Source of the DNA: CAWGUU01 sp963825765
GTDB taxonomy: Bacteria > Actinomycetota > Acidimicrobiia > Acidimicrobiales > AC-14
NCBI GenBank assembly: GCA_963825765.1
Contig: CAWGUU010000018.1
Location: forward strand, 1-64,000
Direction: 5' to 3'
DNA length: 64,000 nt
Every line of letters starts with the position of its first letter. Position 1 is the first letter of the stretch. Made by a program: the position numbers and the translations under genes. The notes under the pieces were generated by a model. The model saw only the letters and a program-made list of their open reading frames with translations. It made no database searches and was not told the origin of the DNA. Of the stretch, positions 60,760 through 64,000 are shown in pieces.

Positions 60760-61744
60760 GCCTGCTCGCTCCCACCCTGCAGCTGTTCTTCACCGAGCGG
60801 CTGGCCAAGCAGCGCCAGGCCAGCCCGGCCACGGTGACCTCCTATCGCAACACCTTCCGGCTCCTGCTGCGCTTCGTGCAGGAGACCACCGGCAAGGCCC
60901 CCTCCACCCTGGATTGGGCCGACCTGGACGTCGAGGTGATCTCGGCCTTCCTGGACCACCTCGAGACCGACCGCCACAACAGCGCCCGCAGCCGCAACAC
61001 CCGCCTGGCCGCGCTTCGTTCGCTGTTCCGCTACGCCGCCCTCCGCCACCCAGAGCACGCCCAGCTCATCGCCCAGGTGCTGGCCATCCCCCAGAGCGCT
61101 ACGACAAGACCATCGTGGCGTTCCTCGAGCCCGAGGAGGTCGACGCCCTCTTGGCCGCTCCCGACCTGAGTTGGTGGGAGGGACGGCGCGACCGGGCGCT
61201 GATGGCCCTGGCCGTGCAGACCGGCCTGCGCCTCTCCGAGCTGACGGGGATCCGCTGCGGTGACATCGAGCTCGGCAACGGCGCCCACCTGCGCTGCACC
61301 GGCAAGGGTCGCAAGCAGCGCTGCGTCCCGCTGACGGCCTCGACCGTCGCCGTTCTCCGGGTTTGGCGTCGGGAGCGGGGTGGCCTGCGTGATGATCCGC
61401 TGTTCCCCACAAGAACCGGGCGGCGCCTCAGCGACGATGCCGTCGAGGCCAGGGTCGCGACCCACAAGGCGACGGCCACCACCCGCTGTCCGTCCTTGGC
61501 CACCAAGCGCCTGACGCCCCACGTCCTGCGCCACACCTGCGCCATGGTCCTGCTGCGAGCCGGGGTCGACGTCGCCGTCATCGCCCTCTGGCTCGGGCAC
61601 GCCGACATCCGCTCGACGCAGATCTACCTCCACGCCGACCTGAGCATCAAGGAACGAGCGCTCGCCCGCACCACGCCTGCGACCTCCAAGCCAGGGCGCT
61701 ACCGACCTCCCGACAGCTTGCTGGCGTTCCTCGAGAACCTGTGA
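60756..61744 (+). pseudogene. Third recombinase of RIT element, frameshifted
   Basis: The GTG at 60756 opens a frame with LAPTLQLFFTERLAKQRQAS and the core-binding domain to VLAIPQ. At the five-C run 61088-61092 one base appears missing; the protein continues as ERYDKTIVAFLEPEEVDALL, TGLRLSELTGIRCGDIE, TPHVLRHTCAMVLLRAGVDV and STQIYLHADL (Tyr). With one C added it is a full recombinase of about 330 residues. Confidence 0.82.
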
Positions 61745-61852
61745 TTATCCCGACCTCGGGGGGCATGCCCGCTCACCAGCGGGGCCCCCCGCCGACTGGG
61801 CCGACGCGGCGCGGGCCCGAGCCACGTCGGGATAATCGCGAGGTCGGGATAA
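61745..61852. repeat. Inverted repeats at RIT right end
   Basis: TTATCCCGACCTCG (61745-61758) is perfectly complementary to CGAGGTCGGGATAA (61839-61852). A further copy GTCGGGATAATC (61826-61837) lies just before the latter, forming a direct repeat. Next comes GTCCAGT...ACTGGAC (61853-61884). These are candidate recombinase binding sites. Confidence 0.65.
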
Positions 61853-61878
61853 GTCCAGTTACTCCGAAATCGGGGTTA

Positions 61879-62172
61879 CTGGACGACTTCGCCCTCCAGC
61901 CGATGGACGGCCTCGACACCTCCGACGTCTACGACCTCATCGTGGAACGGCACCGGGTGGCCTCCACCGTGGTCACCTCCAACCGGGAGCCGATCGAGTG
62001 ACTGGGCCAGATGGCCGACGCCCTGCTGGCCCAGTCGGCCATCGACCGGCTGCAGTCGGCGGCCTACGAGCTGGTGCTCGACGGCGAGTCATACCGCCGC
62101 CGCCAGAAGCCGGGCCTCGACGTCGGCTCGACCACGCCCCGCCCCCGCCGACGCCGGCGGCCGACGGCATGA
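61879..62172 (+). pseudogene. istB: istB (IS21 helper ATPase) 3' remnant with internal stop
   Basis: LDDFALQPMDGLDTSDVYDL, VERHRVASTVVTSNREPIE, stop at 61999-62001 (TGA where TGG for Trp is expected), then LGQMADALLAQSAIDRLQSA and SYRRRQKPGLD. This is the C-terminal part of IstB. The Walker region and istA are absent. Confidence 0.85.
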
Positions 62173-62360
62173 CCACGACGTTCCGGACGCAGGTGCTCTA
62201 CCTCCCGCCGACGCCGCTCGGCCTGCTCCCCGGGCGATGGGCGGTCGAGCACCACTGCTCCCTCTGCCGGAGCAGGGTCGCTCCCGACGACCTCATCCGG
62301 CACGCACAGGATCACTCGGCCATGACCACCCAGGACGCAGGGCGCGACCGGGTTCCTTGA
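62169..62360 (+). CDS. Small zinc-finger-like protein after istB
   Basis: The 63-residue product contains CSLCRSRVAPDDLIRHAQDH, a C2H2-type spacing (CxxC, HxxxH). Its ATG overlaps the istB stop as ATGA. It may be an accessory protein of the IS21-like element; no homologue is named here. Confidence 0.5.
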   Translation: MTTTFRTQVLYLPPTPLGLLPGRWAVEHHCSLCRSRVAPDDLIRHAQDHSAMTTQDAGRDRVP

Positions 62361-62676
62361 CCACAGCGACGGCATCGTCCATCATCGCCAAGTCGGTGCT
62401 GGTGACCCCGGAAGTGGTCCCATGCCACTGGCGAAACGATGGTCCCATCGGGCTGGCGGGCGACATCACGGCGTCGAGCCCCCTCGTACAGGCGGTCACC
62501 CGGTCGTGTCCTCGACGCCGCCCGGACGGGGTTGGCCCGGACGAGGGGAAGACGTCGACGACATCCGCCGGGAGGTCGCCCTTCGTGAACGTGGGACAGG
62601 TCGGCCACCGGACGGCGCGCTCGCCGGCAGCTACAAGATGCCGACGGCTCGCTGCCGGTGGCGACTGGCCCGTTGC
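62361..62676. other. Gene-poor stretch
   Basis: No supported gene. Several frames are open on both strands but show no domain, start context or codon preference. It may be decayed mobile DNA between the istB remnant and the 78-residue gene. Confidence 0.4.
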
Positions 62677-62913
62677 TCAGGCGACCCGGCGAGACGGCGT
62701 ATGGCCGCCACCGAGTTGGCGGGAGATCGACCTCTGCTGCTCCAGAGCGTGGTCGGACGTTCCTTTGGAGCGGTTCGGGTTCGGCATCACGTCGACGATG
62801 TCATCGCGAAGCCGACCTCCGGGATCAGGGTTGATACCCCCAGTATAAGAGCCTCCAACCTGCATGTGATGGGGACTCTGAGGGTCCTTCCGCGTTGCAT
62901 TTACCAGTGCCAT
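62677..62913 (-). CDS. Unassigned 78-residue protein with strong expression signals
   Basis: The ATG at 62913 is preceded by GGAGGTGATCC (62916-62926 complement), an 11-nt full match to the 16S anti-SD at ideal spacing, and by a near-consensus promoter at 62959-62986. The protein is hydrophilic, with QVGGSYTGGINPDPGGRLRD, and His/Pro/Arg-rich. No domain is recognised. The combination argues for a real, well-expressed small gene, such as a phage- or element-encoded protein or regulator. Confidence 0.6.
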   Translation of the reverse strand: MALVNATRKDPQSPHHMQVGGSYTGGINPDPGGRLRDDIVDVMPNPNRSKGTSDHALEQQRSISRQLGGGHTPSRRVA

Positions 62914-63877
62914 GTGGATCACCTCCACTGTTCAACGAGGTTTCAAGGCACCGCTTACATTGTACTCCTCGGGGTGCAGTTTTCAACGAAAGATTCTTTT
63001 TTCGGCCTCGGCGATGGCACGCATCGAATTGCCAGTCCACTCCGCCCCCAGCATCCTCAGCCGGCGCCAAGGGGGTGAGTGTTCACGTACTATCGGAGAT
63101 GGGTTCTCCGCACAATCTGACTCTAGACATGGGACCTCTAGACATGGGACGAGGCCAATTGTTGTGCCGCCGATCCGAATATCTGCAGCACATACGACGT
63201 TCTCCTCCGGCGTCAGCAGCCGCTTGCGCCGCGCCGGCCCCTAACCCTCGGCCATGTGGAGCCTCCCTCTCGTCGGGCTCGGGCACCGTAGAAGATGCGG
63301 AGTGTTCAACCGCGGCTGCGAACACTGAGTCAAACGCAAACCACATCCGCGCGTTCGCTGACTTCAATCGGTGCGTCCCCTTTTCGGGTGGTGGACTGGT
63401 TCGCCCCCGCCACCGTCATCCGCCAGAGGGCGCAGGTGATGGATCAGGTCATCGAGGGGGGGACTTTGGTTGGCCACGGGTGGGGACGTTCGCATGGCCA
63501 CGGACAGGCGTCGCCCCTTCGGACGAGAGCCAGGGTCGGGCCCCGCTCAGTATTGAGCGATCGCCTGAATCAGGCCTGTATCTCTACCCTCCTCGACCGG
63601 GGGTCCCCTCGCCCCGAGAACTGCGGGACGGTGAGCGAGTCCAGGTCGCCCGAGCCAGTGACATAGGCGCGTCCGCCGCGGCTGACGACGGGCAGATCGA
63701 GGTGGCTGAAGCCGGCACCCGAGGGAGGATGGCAGTCCGAGTCCACGGCGGGCGGCCGTGGCCGGGTCGTGAGGCAGGTGGTGGTTCGGCCGACCGAGCG
63801 CGCCTCCCCGGCAAGGCGAGAACCGCGTGCCGCGCCGTCCGCCCACAAGAGTCGCTGACCGTGCCCCGGACATGACG
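62914..63877. other. Gene-poor region, lower GC
   Basis: No certain gene in about 960 bp. It holds the promoter of the 78-residue gene, a 15-bp tandem duplication (CCTCTAGACATGGGA-type, about 63122-63154), and a minus-strand stretch near 63700-63620 reading LPVVSRGGRAYVTGSGDLDS and LTVPQF, faintly STAS-like but broken. GC falls near 62950-63000. Confidence 0.45.
62959..62986 (-). promoter_or_regulatory. Sigma-70-type promoter of the 78-residue gene
   Basis: On the minus strand TTGAAA (62986-62981) and TACAAT (62964-62959) are separated by 16 bp, both near consensus. The expected start of transcription leaves a leader of about 45 nt holding the strong ribosome binding site. Confidence 0.6.
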
Positions 63878-64000
63878 TTAGGACCCGAGCGCGAGCTCGG
63901 CCTTGCTGAGCTGCTGGGCAGCCTCGGCCAGCACGTGACCGAGGAGCTCGGTGATGATCAGTACCATCCCGTGCCGGACGCTCGCGGGAAGCCAGTCGTC
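63878..64000 (-). CDS. Unassigned protein, C-terminal part
   Basis: The frame is open from the window end to TAA at 63878-63880, 40 residues: VRHGMVLIITELLGHVLAEA, then QLSKAELALGS. It looks like an amphipathic helical C-terminus. Too short to assign; the gene continues beyond the window. Confidence 0.5.
   Translation of the reverse strand, partial: DDWLPASVRHGMVLIITELLGHVLAEAAQQLSKAELALGS

Larger units (their letters stand above)
59333..61852 (+). mobile_element. Damaged RIT (recombinase-in-trio) element
   Basis: Three adjacent, overlapping tyrosine recombinase genes in one direction are the hallmark of RIT elements. The right end has inverted repeats (61745-61852). The left end and the N-terminal half of the first recombinase are missing, and the third has a frameshift, so the element is probably immobile. 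It sits against an istB remnant. Confidence 0.78.

Noticed and set aside
62913..62930. 16S rRNA 3'-end-like GGATCACCTCC
   Set aside because: No other rRNA sequence surrounds it; read on the minus strand it is a Shine-Dalgarno site in front of the 78-residue gene.
63570..63848. STAS-domain gene on the minus strand
   Set aside because: Only about 30 residues look STAS-like; the DSAG part and a start with a binding site are absent.

Overview
The window is high-GC DNA with dense, overlapping genes (ATGA and GTGA junctions), many GTG starts, no CCA encoded on the tRNA, and actinobacterial-type content: Rex-like operators on nuo, an MT0933-like antitoxin, LpqB-like GerMN and L,D-transpeptidase lipoproteins, CsoR. 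It most resembles an actinobacterium, possibly of the Acidimicrobiia; the class is an inference.

1-27 kb is respiratory. The window opens in the tail of one complex I operon (nuoL end, nuoM, nuoN). A convergent three-gene minus-strand unit follows (an unassigned protein, a DyP-type peroxidase, a P450-like protein). A second nuo operon then begins with nuoA at 7445. It is split: about 7.7 kb of cell-surface glycan genes (DegT aminotransferase, polytopic membrane protein, NodB deacetylase, GT2, DMT transporter, and an epimerase-membrane-NodB fusion) lie between nuoA and nuoB. A second, decayed copy of the nuoA promoter and 5' end sits directly before nuoB. The rest runs nuoBCD, then nuoHIJKLMN. 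No nuoE, nuoF or nuoG is present, so this set codes for an 11-subunit complex I. A MidA/NDUFAF7-type methyltransferase, a complex I assembly factor in eukaryotes, follows nuoN. Three promoters (before nuoA, nuoB and nuoH) carry the same 14-bp palindrome in an 18-bp spacer. It matches Rex (NADH/NAD+) operators.

27-32.8 kb holds housekeeping genes: acs, a HAD phosphatase, htpX, an M23 peptidase with a structured leader, yajQ and tRNA-Tyr. A two-gene mobile element (integrase-like protein plus DDE transposase) lies between the tRNA and a broken AMIN-like gene.

35-55 kb is an envelope and signalling region: CcdA/TlpA, lipoproteins, several STAS proteins, a response regulator and histidine kinase, MFS, NhaA, L,D-transpeptidase, NfeD/flotillin, a PP2C phosphatase, a radical SAM/AhpD-like pair, DoxX and a DUF2064 transferase. 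It contains many frameshifted genes and gene fragments (secF end, second ccdA end, GH15 start, response regulator).

55-64 kb has a copper module (CsoR, CopB ATPase, decayed cupredoxin), a frameshifted SGNH hydrolase, a damaged recombinase-in-trio (RIT) element, an istB remnant, and a gene-poor end with one unassigned 78-residue gene that has a strong promoter and an extended ribosome binding site.

A dispersed hairpin with conserved core and compensating arms occurs three times (567, 18375, 29905), always in spacers.
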